Of a stretch of 64,000 bases of DNA, positions 17,111 through 27,488 are shown in pieces. Origin of the DNA: Burkholderiales bacterium (GTDB lineage: Bacteria; Pseudomonadota; Gammaproteobacteria; Burkholderiales; Burkholderiaceae_C). Made by a program: the position numbers and the translations under genes. How positions within the stretch are numbered: the stretch's first letter is position 1; every line of letters starts with the position of its first letter. Below the pieces are notes generated by a model that made no database searches, had not been told where the DNA came from, and saw only the letters and a list, made by a program, of their open reading frames with translations. The DNA lies in contig JAIXKR010000134.1 of NCBI GenBank assembly GCA_026932235.1, positions 1-64,000 of the forward strand. The letters are read 5' to 3'.

Positions 17111-19921
17111 CTATGCCGGGCTGTCCACGGAGGCCGCCTCGAGCCAGCACTCCAGGGACTGCGCCTTCATCGGGCGGCCGAAGAGCCAGCCCTGGCCGCG
17201 GTCGCAGGCGAGATCGGTCATCAACGCGGCCTGATCCTCGGTCTCGATGCCTTCGGCGACCGTCGTCATTCCCAGCGCGCGCGCCACGCGCACCGTCGCG
17301 GAGACGAGCACGCGGTGGTATTCGACGTCGCGGGCGTGGGCGACGAAGGTGCGGTCGATCTTCACCGTATCCACCGGCAGCTGGTGCAGACAGGCCAGCG
17401 ACGAGTAGCCGATGCCGAAGTCATCCAGCGCCAGCCGCACCCCGGCGGTCTTCAGCGCACGCAGCGTCGCCTGCACCCGCAGGTCCTGCGCGGCGAAGCT
17501 CTCCGTGACCTCCAGCTGCAACTGCTCCGGACGCATGCCGTTGGCGCGCAGGATCGCCTGCACCTCGGGGACCAGCCCCGGCGCCTCGAGCTGCGCGCGC
17601 GAGAGGTTCACCGCCAGCAGCGTCGGCGCGCGCTCGCCCCAGCGTTCGCGCCACTGCACGAAGCTCGCGCAGGCCTTTGCCAGCACCTGCGCGCCCAGGG
17701 TATCGATGAGACCGCATTCCTCGGCCAGCGCGATGAACTCCAGCGGCGGCACGTCGCCACGCTCGGGATGGCGCCAGCGCGCGAGGGCCTCGACGCCGAC
17801 GAGACGGCGCGTCCCGAGGTCGATCAAGGGCTGGTAGACGACCTCGATGGCGTTCTGCGCGAGCGCCTCGCGCAACGCGCCCTCGAGCTCCACCGCCAGG
17901 CGCAGGCGCTCGTGCATCGAGGCATCGAAGACCGTCCAGCGCCCTCGGCCCGCCCGCTTGGCTTCGTACATCGCGGTGTCGCAGTCGCGCAGCACCGTTC
18001 CGGCATCCTCGCCGGCCTGTTCGGCGGTGACGATGCCGATGCTCACGCTGACATGCACCGGATGCGCGCCGACGCGGTAGGGGCGGGACAAGGCATGCAG
18101 CAGCCGATCGGCCACCGCGCAGGCCTCGTCGCGGTGACGTATGCCCTCCAGCACGACGACGAACTCGTCGCCTCCCGTGCGTGCCGCGGTGCGCAGCTGC
18201 GAATCCACGCGCGCCACGGCATCGCCCGGACGCAGCGTCTCCTCCATGCGCGCCGCCACCTGGCGCAGCAGCTCGTCACCGGCGGCGTGCCCGAGCGTGT
18301 CGTTCACCTGCTTGAAGCGATCGACGTCCATGAACAGAACCGCGAAGCCGTAGCCCGGATTGCGGCGCCGGTGGTCGATCGCGCGCTGCACGCGCTCGAG
18401 CACCACGCTGCGATTGGGCAACAGGGTCAAGGGATCGCGCCGCGCCGCGTCCTGCAGCTGCTCCGTCAGGCGCCGGCGCTCGGTCACGTCGACGTAGAAG
18501 GCGACGGCGCCATCGGCCTGGCCCAGGGCATCGCGCAAGGGCTCGACGTCGACCATCAGCCAGCGCCTGCGGCCGTCGGCGGCGGCGATTCCGAGCAGCG
18601 TCCCACGCTCGCCACGGCGGCTGGCCAGGCAGCGCTGCAGGGGCTGCTCCGCTGCGGCCAGCGGCTGCATGTCCGCCTGCAGCACGTCCTCGCCGTGGAG
18701 GCTGTCGACCTCGTCTCCGGGCCGTATGCCCAACAGCGTCGCCGCTGCCGGGTTGACCTCGCGCACCTCGCCCTGCGGACCGTAGATCACCACCGCCGTC
18801 GGCATCGCCGCCAGCAGCGCCGCGCTGCGCCGCTGCTGCGTCACCTGCTCGGTGATCTCGGTCGCTGAGCCGATGAAGCCCGTGAGCTCCCCGCCCACGT
18901 TGAAGAGGGGCTCGACATCGACCGCGGCCCAGTACCGGCGGCCGTCCCGGGTCCGCTGCAGCAAGCAAACCTGCGCCGCAACGCCTTCGGCCATGGCCCG
19001 ATCGATCCGCTGCAGGGCCAGCGGATCGGTGTGCTCGCAGCCCAGCAGCTCGCCCGGACGCCGTCCCAGCGCCTGCTGCGACTCGTAGCCGCTGACGCGC
19101 GTGAAGGCCCGATTGACCCAGACGATGCGGCCTTCGGGATCCGTGACCAGGATCGGATGCGAGACGTGCTCGGCCGCCAGCGCCAGGCGCTCGTGCTCCG
19201 GCGCCTGCTGCGCCAGCCGGCGCGATTGCTCCCGCAGCGGGCGCCGCGGCGGCGTGAGGGCGAACAGCGCCAGCGCCAGCAAGACCAGCGTGATGCCGGT
19301 GTTCCAGCGCGCCGCTCGGGTCTGCTGCGCCAGCAGCGCATCGGCGCGTTCGCGCAGCATGGCCTGCACCGACGCGGCCTCGCGGCTCAGCGCCTCGCTG
19401 CGCTGCAGCAGCAACGCTGCGGCCGCGGCCGCCGCCTGCGGCCGGCCGGCGCCGGCATGACCCAGCAGCAGCGAACCGGCCTCGCCCAGTTGCCGGCGTG
19501 CCGCCTGCAGTTGCCGCCGCGCCTGCATGAGATGCGGCGGCTTGGCGTCCTCCACCCGCGGCAGCGACGCGGCCATCGCCTCCGCGCGTGCGGCGAGATC
19601 GTCTGCCGCGGCGAGGGCCTGCTCGAGTGAAGCGGCAGCCGGCGGCGCACCCGGCTGCCGGCTGTCATCCGGCTGCATCCACTCGGCAGCGAGAACGGCG
19701 ATCTGCTGCAGGCGCACCATGGCCTGCGCCGTGAGCGAGGCGGCGTCGGCCGCGCGCCCGCTTGCGTCGATGAGGCGCTGCGCCTGCAGGTGGTTCCAAC
19801 CGCTTCCGAGCGCGATCGCCAGCAGCGCCGCGCAGACGACGAACCGGGTGCGCAACCAGCCCGCCGCCGCTGACGACGGCGCCGGAACAGCGAGTGAGGG
19901 TGACGAAGATGCTGCGGCCAT
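17111..19921 (-). CDS. Membrane-bound PAS-PAS-GGDEF-EAL cyclic-di-GMP protein
   Basis: A 936-residue signalling protein that can make or degrade c-di-GMP. Two membrane helices (about residues 27-44 and 206-223) flank an Ala-rich periplasmic helical sensor domain. Two PAS domains follow (about 245-365 and 370-485). The GGDEF domain has intact TGGDEF at 582-587. The EAL domain has intact GVEAL, with EAL at 711-713, NLSRAQL and DDFGIGYSSL. Odd: the inhibitory-site motif RPGD (564-567) is followed by 15 residues before GGDEF instead of the usual five, an insertion of about ten (VDSQLRTAAR). ATG 19921 is preferred; a GTG at 19942 would add seven residues. The gene has its own region between two other minus-strand genes. 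Confidence 0.9.
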   Translation of the reverse strand: MAAASSSPSLAVPAPSSAAAGWLRTRFVVCAALLAIALGSGWNHLQAQRLIDASGRAADAASLTAQAMVRLQQIAVLAAEWMQPDDSRQPGAPPAAASLEQALAAADDLAARAEAMAASLPRVEDAKPPHLMQARRQLQAARRQLGEAGSLLLGHAGAGRPQAAAAAAALLLQRSEALSREAASVQAMLRERADALLAQQTRAARWNTGITLVLLALALFALTPPRRPLREQSRRLAQQAPEHERLALAAEHVSHPILVTDPEGRIVWVNRAFTRVSGYESQQALGRRPGELLGCEHTDPLALQRIDRAMAEGVAAQVCLLQRTRDGRRYWAAVDVEPLFNVGGELTGFIGSATEITEQVTQQRRSAALLAAMPTAVVIYGPQGEVREVNPAAATLLGIRPGDEVDSLHGEDVLQADMQPLAAAEQPLQRCLASRRGERGTLLGIAAADGRRRWLMVDVEPLRDALGQADGAVAFYVDVTERRRLTEQLQDAARRDPLTLLPNRSVVLERVQRAIDHRRRNPGYGFAVLFMDVDRFKQVNDTLGHAAGDELLRQVAARMEETLRPGDAVARVDSQLRTAARTGGDEFVVVLEGIRHRDEACAVADRLLHALSRPYRVGAHPVHVSVSIGIVTAEQAGEDAGTVLRDCDTAMYEAKRAGRGRWTVFDASMHERLRLAVELEGALREALAQNAIEVVYQPLIDLGTRRLVGVEALARWRHPERGDVPPLEFIALAEECGLIDTLGAQVLAKACASFVQWRERWGERAPTLLAVNLSRAQLEAPGLVPEVQAILRANGMRPEQLQLEVTESFAAQDLRVQATLRALKTAGVRLALDDFGIGYSSLACLHQLPVDTVKIDRTFVAHARDVEYHRVLVSATVRVARALGMTTVAEGIETEDQAALMTDLACDRGQGWLFGRPMKAQSLECWLEAASVDSPA

Positions 19922-20051
19922 GACGGGTCCGGCCCCGGACACGGGCCGCTGACCGGGCTATCGGCAAACAGCGACTCATCTGAAGCCGAAAACCCGCGGA
20001 TCGGCGCGACGAGCCGCCCGCGCATGCCGCGTGCATCACGCCACGGCGCAC

Positions 20052-21233
20052 TCAGGCATCGGCCGCCCGCGATCGACGCGCGCACCAGCAGCCGATCGCG
20101 GCCGCCGCTGCCCCGGCCCAGAACACCGCGACCAGGCCCAGCCGCATGCTGAGCCAGCCGCCGCCGACGCCGCCGAGGACGCCGGAGAGGCCGTAGCCGA
20201 GAACGGTGTAGAGCGCCTGACCGCGCCCGCGCAGCGGGCCCTGAAACCAGCGCGTGATGAGCGCGATGCAGGCGGCGTGGTGCGCGGCAAAGCTCAGCAG
20301 GTGCAGCGCCTGCGCCAGCATGAGCATCGACAGCGACGCTCCGAAGGCCGCCGTGAGCACCAGGCGCAGCACCGCCGCGGCCGCCGCCCACTGCAGCCAG
20401 GCGTGCGGCGTGAGGCGCCCGAAGACGCGGCCCTGCCACCAGAAGAAGGCGATCTCCAGCGCCACCGAAACCGCCCACAGCATGCCCACGGTCGACTTGC
20501 CGTGACCACGCTCGTCCAGGTAGAGCGAGAAAAAGGTGTAGACGCTGCTGTGCGCGAGCACGGTGAAGAACACCGAGGCGAAGAACCAGCGCACCGGGGA
20601 TTGGCGCAGTACCGTCAGCACCGCCGGCGCGCCGTCGCGGCTGCCCTGCGCCTGCGCATCGGCGGGCAGCCGCAGCGTCATCGCCAGCAGCGCGGCATAG
20701 GTGAGCGCGAGCGACCATGGGAAGAGGTCGATGCCACCGTGTTCGAAGAGCATCCCGAACGCCACCACGGCGACGATGAAGCCCATCGAACCCCAGACGC
20801 GCACGCGGCCGTAGCGGCCGGCGTCGAGCCCGCCGCCGTGCGAGAGGTGTTGCGCCAGCGAGGTCTCGGTCAGCGGAACGATGGCGCCGTTGGCCATGAA
20901 GAGCAGCACCATCACCCAGGCGACCGCGGTGTAGCCGCGCACCAGCAGGAAGGCGCCTGCCGCCAGCAGCGAGAGCGCGGCGGCCAGTTGCAGCAGGCGC
21001 ACGCGCGAGCGTCCGTGGTCGCCCAGCCAGCCCCAGCCGTAGGGGCCGAGCACGCGCGTCCAGGCCTGCAGCGAGGCCAGGCTGCCGATGGCCAGTGTCG
21101 AGAAGCCCAAGTCCTTGAACCACAAGGGCGCAAAGGGATTGAAGAGACCGATCGACGCGAAGTAGCAGAACCACAGCGCGCCGAAGGCGCCCAGCCTCGG
21201 CCCGGGTGCCGCGGCGGCAGGGGGAGGCTTCAC
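20052..21233 (-). CDS. Major facilitator superfamily transporter (HcaT/LacY-like)
   Basis: A 393-residue, 12-helix permease. The first helix pair has [30 protein letters not shown], and the loop 2-3 motif is [29 protein letters not shown] follows helix 4, a pattern shared with phenylpropionate/nucleoside-proton-symporter type MFS proteins. GTG 21233 is chosen because it overlaps the aroC stop (GTGA), a classic translational-coupling arrangement. The frame is open upstream to 21281. Substrate unknown. Linkage to aroC may be only operonic, but an aromatic-acid cargo is possible. Confidence 0.83.
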   Translation of the reverse strand: MKPPPAAAAPGPRLGAFGALWFCYFASIGLFNPFAPLWFKDLGFSTLAIGSLASLQAWTRVLGPYGWGWLGDHGRSRVRLLQLAAALSLLAAGAFLLVRGYTAVAWVMVLLFMANGAIVPLTETSLAQHLSHGGGLDAGRYGRVRVWGSMGFIVAVVAFGMLFEHGGIDLFPWSLALTYAALLAMTLRLPADAQAQGSRDGAPAVLTVLRQSPVRWFFASVFFTVLAHSSVYTFFSLYLDERGHGKSTVGMLWAVSVALEIAFFWWQGRVFGRLTPHAWLQWAAAAAVLRLVLTAAFGASLSMLMLAQALHLLSFAAHHAACIALITRWFQGPLRGRGQALYTVLGYGLSGVLGGVGGGWLSMRLGLVAVFWAGAAAAAIGCWCARRSRAADA

Positions 21234-22330
21234 GGCCGCTGCGCGGCGATCGGCGGGATCGGCAAGCGCACGTCGGCACACTGGGCGCGCTGGCGCAGCA
21301 CATGGTCCATCACGACCAGCGCCAGCAGCGCCTCGGCCACCGGCGTGGCACGGATGCCCACGCAGGGATCGTGGCGGCCCAGGGTCTGCACGACGGTGGG
21401 ATTGCCTTCACGGTCGATCGAGGCCTTGGGCAGTCGGATCGAGCTCGTGGGCTTGACCGCCAGCCTCACGACCAGATCCTGCCCGCTGCTGATGCCGCCG
21501 AGCACGCCACCGGCGTGGTTGCTGGCGAAACCCTCGGGCGTCAACTCGTCGCCGTGGTAACTGCCGCTCTGCGCGACGACGCCGAAGCCGTCGCCGATCT
21601 CCACGCCCTTGACGGCGTTGAGCCCCATCATCGCCCAGGCGATGTCGGCGTCCAGCCGGTCGTACACCGGCTCGCCCAGGCCAACCGGCACACCCAGGGC
21701 GCGAACTTCGATGCGCGCGCCGCAGCTGTCACCCGAGCGGCGCAGCGCGTCCATGTGCGCCTCGAGCTCGGGAACGAGGCTCGCGTTGGCGGCGAAAAAG
21801 GGGTTGTGCGGGATGTGCTCCAGACCCTCGAAGGGGATCTCGATCCCGCCCAGGGCGCTCATCCAGCCGACGAAGCGGGTGCCGCAGCGCTCCAGCAGCC
21901 ACTTGCGCGCCACCGCGCCGGCCGCCACCGTCGGCGCCGTCAGCCGCGCCGAGGCTCGGCCCCCGCCGCGCGGGTCGCGCAGGCCGTACTTGCGCCAGTA
22001 GGTGTAGTCGGCGTGGCCGGGGCGGAAGGTGTCGAGCAGGTTGCCGTAGTCCTTGCTGCGCTGGTCGGTGTTGCGGATCAGCAGCGCGATCGGCGCGCCG
22101 GTGGTCTGCCCTTCGTAGACGCCGGAGAGGATCTCGACGGCGTCGGGCTCGTTGCGCTGCGTGACGTGACGGCTCGTTCCCGGGCGGCGCCGGTCCAGGT
22201 CATGCTGAATGTCGGCCTCGGTGAGTTCCAGCCCCGGCGGGCAGCCGTCGATGACGCAGCCGATCGCCGGGCCATGGCTCTCGCCGAAGTTGGTGACGCG
22301 GAAAATCTCGCCGAAGGTCGATCCGGACAT
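21230..22330 (-). CDS. aroC: Chorismate synthase
   Basis: A 366-residue enzyme of the shikimate pathway. It converts 5-enolpyruvylshikimate-3-phosphate to chorismate with reduced flavin. Signatures seen are [18 protein letters not shown] (first motif, including the catalytic histidine), [17 protein letters not shown], the GGGRASAR region with its arginines, and [27 protein letters not shown] near the C-terminus. The length is normal. ATG 22330 opens [20 protein letters not shown] as in orthologues. It lies between a CBS-domain gene (59 bases upstream) and a coupled MFS gene. Confidence 0.97.
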   Translation of the reverse strand: MSGSTFGEIFRVTNFGESHGPAIGCVIDGCPPGLELTEADIQHDLDRRRPGTSRHVTQRNEPDAVEILSGVYEGQTTGAPIALLIRNTDQRSKDYGNLLDTFRPGHADYTYWRKYGLRDPRGGGRASARLTAPTVAAGAVARKWLLERCGTRFVGWMSALGGIEIPFEGLEHIPHNPFFAANASLVPELEAHMDALRRSGDSCGARIEVRALGVPVGLGEPVYDRLDADIAWAMMGLNAVKGVEIGDGFGVVAQSGSYHGDELTPEGFASNHAGGVLGGISSGQDLVVRLAVKPTSSIRLPKASIDREGNPTVVQTLGRHDPCVGIRATPVAEALLALVVMDHVLRQRAQCADVRLPIPPIAAQRP

Positions 22331-22389
22331 CGTGCGCGCGGAAATGGAGCAGCCGTGCAGTGTATGCCGCGCACTGCCGCGCTTGCGCC

Positions 22390-22851
22390 TCAGCTTGCAC
22401 GCTCGCGTTCGCTCTCGTCCTCGGGCCAGTCGCGGATGTAGGCCTTGAGCATGCGGTTCTCGAAGTCCTGCGCCTCGACCACCGTCTTGGCGACGTCGTA
22501 GAAGCTGATCACGCCCATCAGGTCGCGCTTGTCCATCACCGGCAGGTAGCGCGCGTGGCTCTCGAGCATCATGCGGCGCACCTCGTCCATCGCGGTGGTC
22601 GGCGCGCAAGTCATGGGCTGCCGGTCCATCACCGCCCCCACCGTCCCCTGGCCGCAGCTGCCGCCGTTGGCGGCGATCGCCTTGATGATCTCGCGGAAGG
22701 TCAGCATGCCGACGAGTTCGCCCTGTTCCATGACGACGAGCGAGCCGATGTCCAGTTCGGCCATCGTCCGCGCCGCGTCGGCCAGCGGCAGCTCCGGCCG
22801 CACCGTGTACAAGGTGTTGCCCTTCACGCGCAGGATGTCGGTGACTTTCAT
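22390..22851 (-). CDS. CBS-domain pair protein
   Basis: A 153-residue soluble protein consisting of two CBS domains: [37 protein letters not shown], then [49 protein letters not shown]. Such stand-alone pairs bind adenine nucleotides or S-adenosyl compounds and act as energy or metabolite sensors. GGAG sits six bases before ATG 22851. It is co-oriented with aroC and divergent from metY. Its target protein is unknown. Confidence 0.9.
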   Translation of the reverse strand: MKVTDILRVKGNTLYTVRPELPLADAARTMAELDIGSLVVMEQGELVGMLTFREIIKAIAANGGSCGQGTVGAVMDRQPMTCAPTTAMDEVRRMMLESHARYLPVMDKRDLMGVISFYDVAKTVVEAQDFENRMLKAYIRDWPEDESERERAS

Positions 22852-23008
22852 GACGCACTCCCGAGGAAAGACGAGGGATGTCGAAGGAGACCGAGGGAAG
22901 ACGCTTGCGGCCGGAGCGCCATGCCGGATGGGGCCCGCACGAGCGGCCCCGACTGCCGCGGACCAATATAGCCCACAATCCCGCGCCAGTCCTTGCAGGC
23001 AGACCCCC

Positions 23009-24319
23009 ATGGCCGGTTATTCCGATCCCGCGTTCGACACGCTGGCGCTGCACGCCGGCGCCGCGCCCGACCCCGCCACCGGCGCGCGTGCCGTGCCCCT
23101 GCACCTGAGCACGAGTTTCGTCTTCCAGGACAGCGAGCACGCCGCGAGCCTCTTCAACATGGAGCGCTCCGGCCACGTCTACAGCCGGCTCTCCAACCCG
23201 ACCAACGCGGTGCTCGAGGAACGCGTCGCGGCGCTGGAAGGCGGCGTCGGCGCGATCGCGGTGGCCAGCGGCCAGGCCGCGCTGCACCTGGCGATCGCCA
23301 CCCTGGCCGCCGCCGGCTCTCACATCGTCGCCAGCAGCGCGCTCTACGGCGGCAGCCAGAACCTGCTGGCCTACACGCTGCCGCGCTTCGGCATCGAGAC
23401 CAGCTTCGTCTCGCCGCTGGACATCGACGCCTGGCGCGCGGCGATCCGCCCGAACACGCGGCTCTTCTTCGGCGAGACGCTCGGCAACCCGGGGCTCGAG
23501 GTGCTCGACATCCCGCAGCTTGCCGCGATCGCGCACGAGCACGGCCTGCCGCTGCTCGTCGACTCGACCTTCACGACCCCCTGGCTGATGAAGCCCTTCG
23601 AGCACGGTGCCGATCTCCTCTTCCACTCGGCGACCAAGTTCCTCGGCGGCCACGGCACGGTGATCGGCGGCGTGCTGGTCGACGGCGGCAGCTTCGACTG
23701 GGCCGCGGCGCACGAGCGCTTCGGTCACTTCCCGGAGCTGGCCGCGCCCTACGACGGCTTTCACGGCATGGTCTTCAGCGACGAGAGCACCGTCGGCGCC
23801 TTCCTGCTGCGCGCGCGCCGCGAGGGGCTGCGCGACTTCGGCGCCTGCATGAGCCCGCACACCGCCTGGCTCATCCTGCAGGGCATCGAGACGCTGCCGC
23901 TGCGCATGGCGCGGCACGTCGGGAACACGCGCAAGCTGGTGCAGTTCCTCGCCGCGCATCCGAAGGTGTCGCGGGTGGGCCATCCGGAGCTCGAAAGCCA
24001 TCCGAGCCATGCGCTGGCGCAGGCGCTGCTGCCGCGCGGCTGCGGCAGCGTCTTCAGCTTCGAGCTCGACGGCAGCCGCGCGCAGGGGCGCGCCTTCATC
24101 GAGGCGCTCCAGCTCTTCAGCCACCTGGCCAACGTCGGCGACTGCAGGAGCCTCGTCATCCACCCGGCCAGCACCACGCACTCGCGCATGGACGACGCCG
24201 CCCTGGCCGCGGCCGGCGTCGGGCCCGGAACGATCCGGCTGAGCGTCGGGCTCGAGGACGCGGACGACCTGATCGCCGACCTCGAGCGCGCGTTCAAGGC
24301 GGCGGAGAAGGTCGCATGA
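23009..24319 (+). CDS. metY: O-acetylhomoserine aminocarboxypropyltransferase (sulfhydrylase)
   Basis: A 436-residue PLP enzyme of the Cys/Met metabolism family, making homocysteine from O-acetylhomoserine and sulfide. It has the N-terminal [26 protein letters not shown] block, YSRLSNPTN, the phosphate-binding [11 protein letters not shown] segment, SALYGG, and the PLP lysine in [11 protein letters not shown] (about residue 210). The length and start fit MetY better than the shorter MetZ or MetB. ATG 23009 is used because the frame upstream to 22571 lies over the divergent CBS gene. It is followed by an alpha/beta hydrolase whose ATG overlaps its stop. Confidence 0.93.
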   Translation: MAGYSDPAFDTLALHAGAAPDPATGARAVPLHLSTSFVFQDSEHAASLFNMERSGHVYSRLSNPTNAVLEERVAALEGGVGAIAVASGQAALHLAIATLAAAGSHIVASSALYGGSQNLLAYTLPRFGIETSFVSPLDIDAWRAAIRPNTRLFFGETLGNPGLEVLDIPQLAAIAHEHGLPLLVDSTFTTPWLMKPFEHGADLLFHSATKFLGGHGTVIGGVLVDGGSFDWAAAHERFGHFPELAAPYDGFHGMVFSDESTVGAFLLRARREGLRDFGACMSPHTAWLILQGIETLPLRMARHVGNTRKLVQFLAAHPKVSRVGHPELESHPSHALAQALLPRGCGSVFSFELDGSRAQGRAFIEALQLFSHLANVGDCRSLVIHPASTTHSRMDDAALAAAGVGPGTIRLSVGLEDADDLIADLERAFKAAEKVA

Positions 24320-25134
24320 AGAACTTCACCGTGCACGGGCGCCGCGCCGCCGTCTACACCGGCGGCAAGGACTTCGACCCCGCCCTGCCCTGCCTCGTCT
24401 TCGTGCACGGCGCCCTCAACGACCACAGCGTGTGGACGCTGCTCGCACGCTGGTTCGCGCACCATGGGCACGCGGTGCTCGCGCCCGACCTGCCCGGCCA
24501 CGGCCGCAGCGAAGGCCCGCCGCCGGGAAGCGTCGAGGCCGCCGCCGACTGGGTGCTCGCCCTGCTCGACGCCGCGGGCGTGCGGCAGGCGGCGATCGCC
24601 GGCCACAGCATGGGCAGCCTGATCGCGCTCGAGGCCGCCGCGCGTGCGCCCGAACGCATCACGCGGCTGGTGATGATCGGCAGCGCCTATCCGATGAAGG
24701 TCAGCCCGGCCTTGCTCGCCACCGCGCGCGAGCGCCCGCTGGCCGCGATCGAGATGGTGACCCGCTTCTCGACCAGCACCCTGGCCGCCAAGCCGAGCTA
24801 CCCCGGACCGGGAATGTGGCTGCACGGCAGCACGCGCGCGCTGATGCGGCGCACGCTGCAAGGCGGTGGCGGCATCGACGGCTGCAACCTCTTCGAACAC
24901 GACTTCCGCGTCTGCGACGCCTACGCCGGCGGCATGGAAGCCGCCGCCAAGCGGCTCTGTCCAGCCACCCTCGTCGTCGGCCGCGCCGACCAGATGACAC
25001 CGCCCAGGGCGACGAAGGAGCTGGCCACGGCCCTGAACGCGAGCATCGTCACGCTCGACGCCGGCCACAACCTGATGGCGGAGCAGCCGGAAGGGGTGCT
25101 GGCGGCGCTGCGGAAGGCATGCAGCGCGTCGTGA
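24316..25134 (+). CDS. Alpha/beta-fold hydrolase
   Basis: A 272-residue cytoplasmic hydrolase. It has the oxyanion segment [12 protein letters not shown] (about residues 34-45), [12 protein letters not shown], and the nucleophile elbow GHSMGS with the serine near residue 97. Acid and base candidates are in [10 protein letters not shown] and in [11 protein letters not shown]. It begins with ATGA overlapping the metY stop, so it is probably translationally coupled. A hydrolase in this position might act on an acyl ester such as an O-acyl amino acid or acyl-CoA, but the substrate is not established. Confidence 0.88.
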   Translation: MKNFTVHGRRAAVYTGGKDFDPALPCLVFVHGALNDHSVWTLLARWFAHHGHAVLAPDLPGHGRSEGPPPGSVEAAADWVLALLDAAGVRQAAIAGHSMGSLIALEAAARAPERITRLVMIGSAYPMKVSPALLATARERPLAAIEMVTRFSTSTLAAKPSYPGPGMWLHGSTRALMRRTLQGGGGIDGCNLFEHDFRVCDAYAGGMEAAAKRLCPATLVVGRADQMTPPRATKELATALNASIVTLDAGHNLMAEQPEGVLAALRKACSAS

Positions 25135-25156
25135 GCGGCGCGCAGGCATCCAAACG

Positions 25157-25981
25157 ATGGCAAGATCCCTCGGCATGAGCACCACGTCCGCATCCAGCGC
25201 CTACACCATTGGCGCGGAACAGGGCTTTCACGCCACCGAACTCACGCGCGGCCCCTGGGATCCGTCGCACCAGCACGCGGGGCCGCCGACGGCGTTGGTG
25301 TGCCGTGCGATCGAGCACGCCGCCGCAGCCCATGGTCTCGCTCACCTCGCGCGGCTGACAGGCAACCTGCTGCGGCCGGTGCCGCTCGGCGAGGTCCGAG
25401 TCGAAGTGCACGCGGACTACGTCGGCCGCAACGCCGCGCACTATTCGGCGCGCCTGCTGGACCAAGGCAAGGAACTCGCGCGCTTCACCGCGCTGGTCCA
25501 GCGCGAGGTGGAGGATCCGCTCCCGCCCGGAACCCCGGGCCACCCGCTGCCGATGGCCCCGCGCCCGCCGCAGAGCAGCGAAGCGGTCACGATGCCGTTT
25601 GCCGGCGCACGCGCGAGCTACGCCGACCTGGTGGAGAACCGCATCGCGTCCGGACGCTTCTTCGCCGGACCGGCGTGCGTCTGGTTCCGACTGCGCCACC
25701 CGCTCGTTGCCGGGGAGACGCCAAGCCCCTACCAGCGCGTGGCCGTGGCCGCGGACTCGGGCAACGGCATCAGCGCCGCGCTCGACTTCGCGACGCACAG
25801 CTTCGTCAACTGCGACCTCACGATCAACCTGCTGCGCCGGCCACGTGGCGAATGGGTCTGCCTGGACGCGCGCACCGCGCTCGGCGGCAACGGCTGCGGC
25901 CTGGCGCAGTCCGTGCTCTACGACGAAGCGGGACTCATCGGTCACGCCACGCAAAGCCTGGCGGTACGCAGCCGCCGCTGA
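25157..25981 (+). CDS. TesB-like acyl-CoA thioesterase family protein (double hotdog)
   Basis: A 274-residue protein with the layout of the TesB/YbgC-like double-hotdog family. The N-terminal half has GPWDPSHQHAGPPTALVCRAIEHA, LTGNLLRPVPLGEVRVEVHADYVGRN and ARFTALVQRE. The C-terminal half has ADSGNGISAALDFATHSFVNCDLTINLLRRPRGEWVCLDARTALGGNGCGLAQSVLYDEAGLIGHATQSLAV. The last segment is the classic product-release strand and the GxGxxxSxLxDxxG pattern. The ATG at 25175 is an alternative start. It follows the hydrolase by 22 bases. The acyl substrate is unknown. Confidence 0.82.
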   Translation: MARSLGMSTTSASSAYTIGAEQGFHATELTRGPWDPSHQHAGPPTALVCRAIEHAAAAHGLAHLARLTGNLLRPVPLGEVRVEVHADYVGRNAAHYSARLLDQGKELARFTALVQREVEDPLPPGTPGHPLPMAPRPPQSSEAVTMPFAGARASYADLVENRIASGRFFAGPACVWFRLRHPLVAGETPSPYQRVAVAADSGNGISAALDFATHSFVNCDLTINLLRRPRGEWVCLDARTALGGNGCGLAQSVLYDEAGLIGHATQSLAVRSRR

Positions 25982-25988
25982 AGCCGGC

Positions 25989-26012
25989 GCCGCCGGCGCA
26001 AACCCCGGCGGC
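25989..26012. terminator. Bidirectional hairpin between convergent genes
   Basis: GCCGCCGG (25989-25996) pairs perfectly with CCGGCGGC (26005-26012) around an 8-base loop. It lies in the 46-base gap between the thioesterase stop and the stop of the MscS-like gene on the other strand. No T-tract is present. Confidence 0.45.
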
Positions 26013-26027
26013 CGGAAGAGGACGAGA

Positions 26028-27488
26028 TCAGTCCTTGCGCAAGCGCGAGAACCAGTGCTCGAGCAGCCTGCCGGCAGGATCGCGCCCGCCCAGCCCGAAG
26101 GCCAGCGCCGCGGCGACGGCCACCGAGCCCAGCGTCAGCCCGAAGGCCATCTGCACGATCTCGTTGGCGATACCCATCGCGCGCAGTCCCATCGCGATCA
26201 CAAGGCCGAGGATCGCGAAGCGCGCCACGTTGGCCGGCAGCTTGCCCCCCGTGGGGCTTGCGCGCTGGATCGCCGCGGCCGCCACGCCCGAGAGCCAGAA
26301 GCCGATCACCAGGATGGCGCTGCCGAGCAGGATGTCGCCGCCGAAGGTGATGAAGGCGGTCACGACGTCGCGGACCTGGTCGAAGCCGAGTTGCGATGCC
26401 GCCTCGACGGTGGCGAAGAGCAGCGCGAAGAAGAGCACCAGCTTTCCCGCGAGGCGCGAAGGTCTCGTGCTGTCGGACAACGCATGCGTCAGACCGAGCT
26501 TGGCCGGCAGCGCATCGAAGCCCGCGCTCTCGAGAAGCCGCGCCAGCAGGTTGGCGGCGAAGCGCGCGACGTACCACGTCAGCAGCAGGATCACCGCGGC
26601 GCCCACGATGTGCGGAACCGCTGCCAGCACGCGGTCGAGCACCTGCATCGCCGGCCGCGAGATGGCCTCGATCTTCAGCGCGTCCAGCGCCGCGATCAGC
26701 GCCGGCACCAGCACCAGGATGAAGACCAGCGTCCCACCCAGGCGCGAGAGCCGCACCTGCGGATCCAGGCCGACGCTGGCATTGAGGCGGTCGCTTCCCG
26801 AAGCCTCCAGCAGATTGCTCACCAGCGCCCTCAGCACGCGCGCGACGATGTAGCCGGCCAAGGCGATCATCGCGGCGCCGAAGAGGTTGGGCACGTAGCC
26901 GAGCAGGTCGGACAGGAGTTCGCGCACCGGGTCGAGCACGCCCTCGAGCTTCATCGCGCCCAGGATCGCCGGCAGGAAAAACAGGATCACGAGCCAATAG
27001 AGCACGTTGCCCAGGCTGCGGCTGATCGGCGCCATGCCGGCCTGCTCCGACAGGCGCTCGTCGAGCGTCGTCTGCGCCGCGGCCTTGGTGGCCAAGGCGC
27101 GCAGGAGCGTGGCCAGCAGCCAAGCGACCAGCGCCAGCACCGCCCCCGCCAGGAGGTGCGGCAGGTAGCCGACGACGACATGCACCAGGCTCGCGAAGGG
27201 CTCGGAGAGCAGCGTCAGGTCGAGGGCGTTGAGCACGGCCACCAGCGTCGCCAGCAGCACCATCCAGAAGACGGCGGTCGCCAGCGAGTTCTCGAGTTCG
27301 ACCTCGACGCCGGCACTGCCGCGAACGCGCTCGTCCAGTCGCGCCATTCCGAGCAGGCGGCGCGTTGCCGCGCGCGCGATCACGGCCAGCAGCCAGCCGA
27401 TGCCCAGGATCGCCAGCGCGCCGAGCACCGCTGGAACGTGGTTGCCGAACGACTGCTGCAAGCTGCCGTAGAAGGTGTCGAGATTCAT
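26028..27488 (-). CDS. Mechanosensitive-channel-like membrane protein with repeated conserved TM helices (CmpX-like)
   Basis: A 486-residue membrane protein with about ten hydrophobic helices built from repeated units. Each unit has a short Pro-containing start and a Gly-rich helix, followed by a polar segment. Examples are YLPHLLAGAVLALVAWLLATLLRAL, YVPNLFGAAMIALAGYIVARVLRAL and VPHIVGAAVILLLTWYVARFAANLLARLLE. This is the pattern of the conserved TM-helix repeat found in CmpX-type mechanosensitive channel relatives. The usual MscS beta-domain is not evident. The C-terminus is short and basic (WFSRLRKD). A role in osmotic response is inferred only from the family. Confidence 0.78.
   Translation of the reverse strand: MNLDTFYGSLQQSFGNHVPAVLGALAILGIGWLLAVIARAATRRLLGMARLDERVRGSAGVEVELENSLATAVFWMVLLATLVAVLNALDLTLLSEPFASLVHVVVGYLPHLLAGAVLALVAWLLATLLRALATKAAAQTTLDERLSEQAGMAPISRSLGNVLYWLVILFFLPAILGAMKLEGVLDPVRELLSDLLGYVPNLFGAAMIALAGYIVARVLRALVSNLLEASGSDRLNASVGLDPQVRLSRLGGTLVFILVLVPALIAALDALKIEAISRPAMQVLDRVLAAVPHIVGAAVILLLTWYVARFAANLLARLLESAGFDALPAKLGLTHALSDSTRPSRLAGKLVLFFALLFATVEAASQLGFDQVRDVVTAFITFGGDILLGSAILVIGFWLSGVAAAAIQRASPTGGKLPANVARFAILGLVIAMGLRAMGIANEIVQMAFGLTLGSVAVAAALAFGLGGRDPAGRLLEHWFSRLRKD

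Noticed and set aside
13343-18868. An 1841-codon plus-strand open frame
   Set aside because: It runs antisense across an RND pump, its adaptor and a GGDEF-EAL protein, all with strong motifs. It is a codon-bias artefact.
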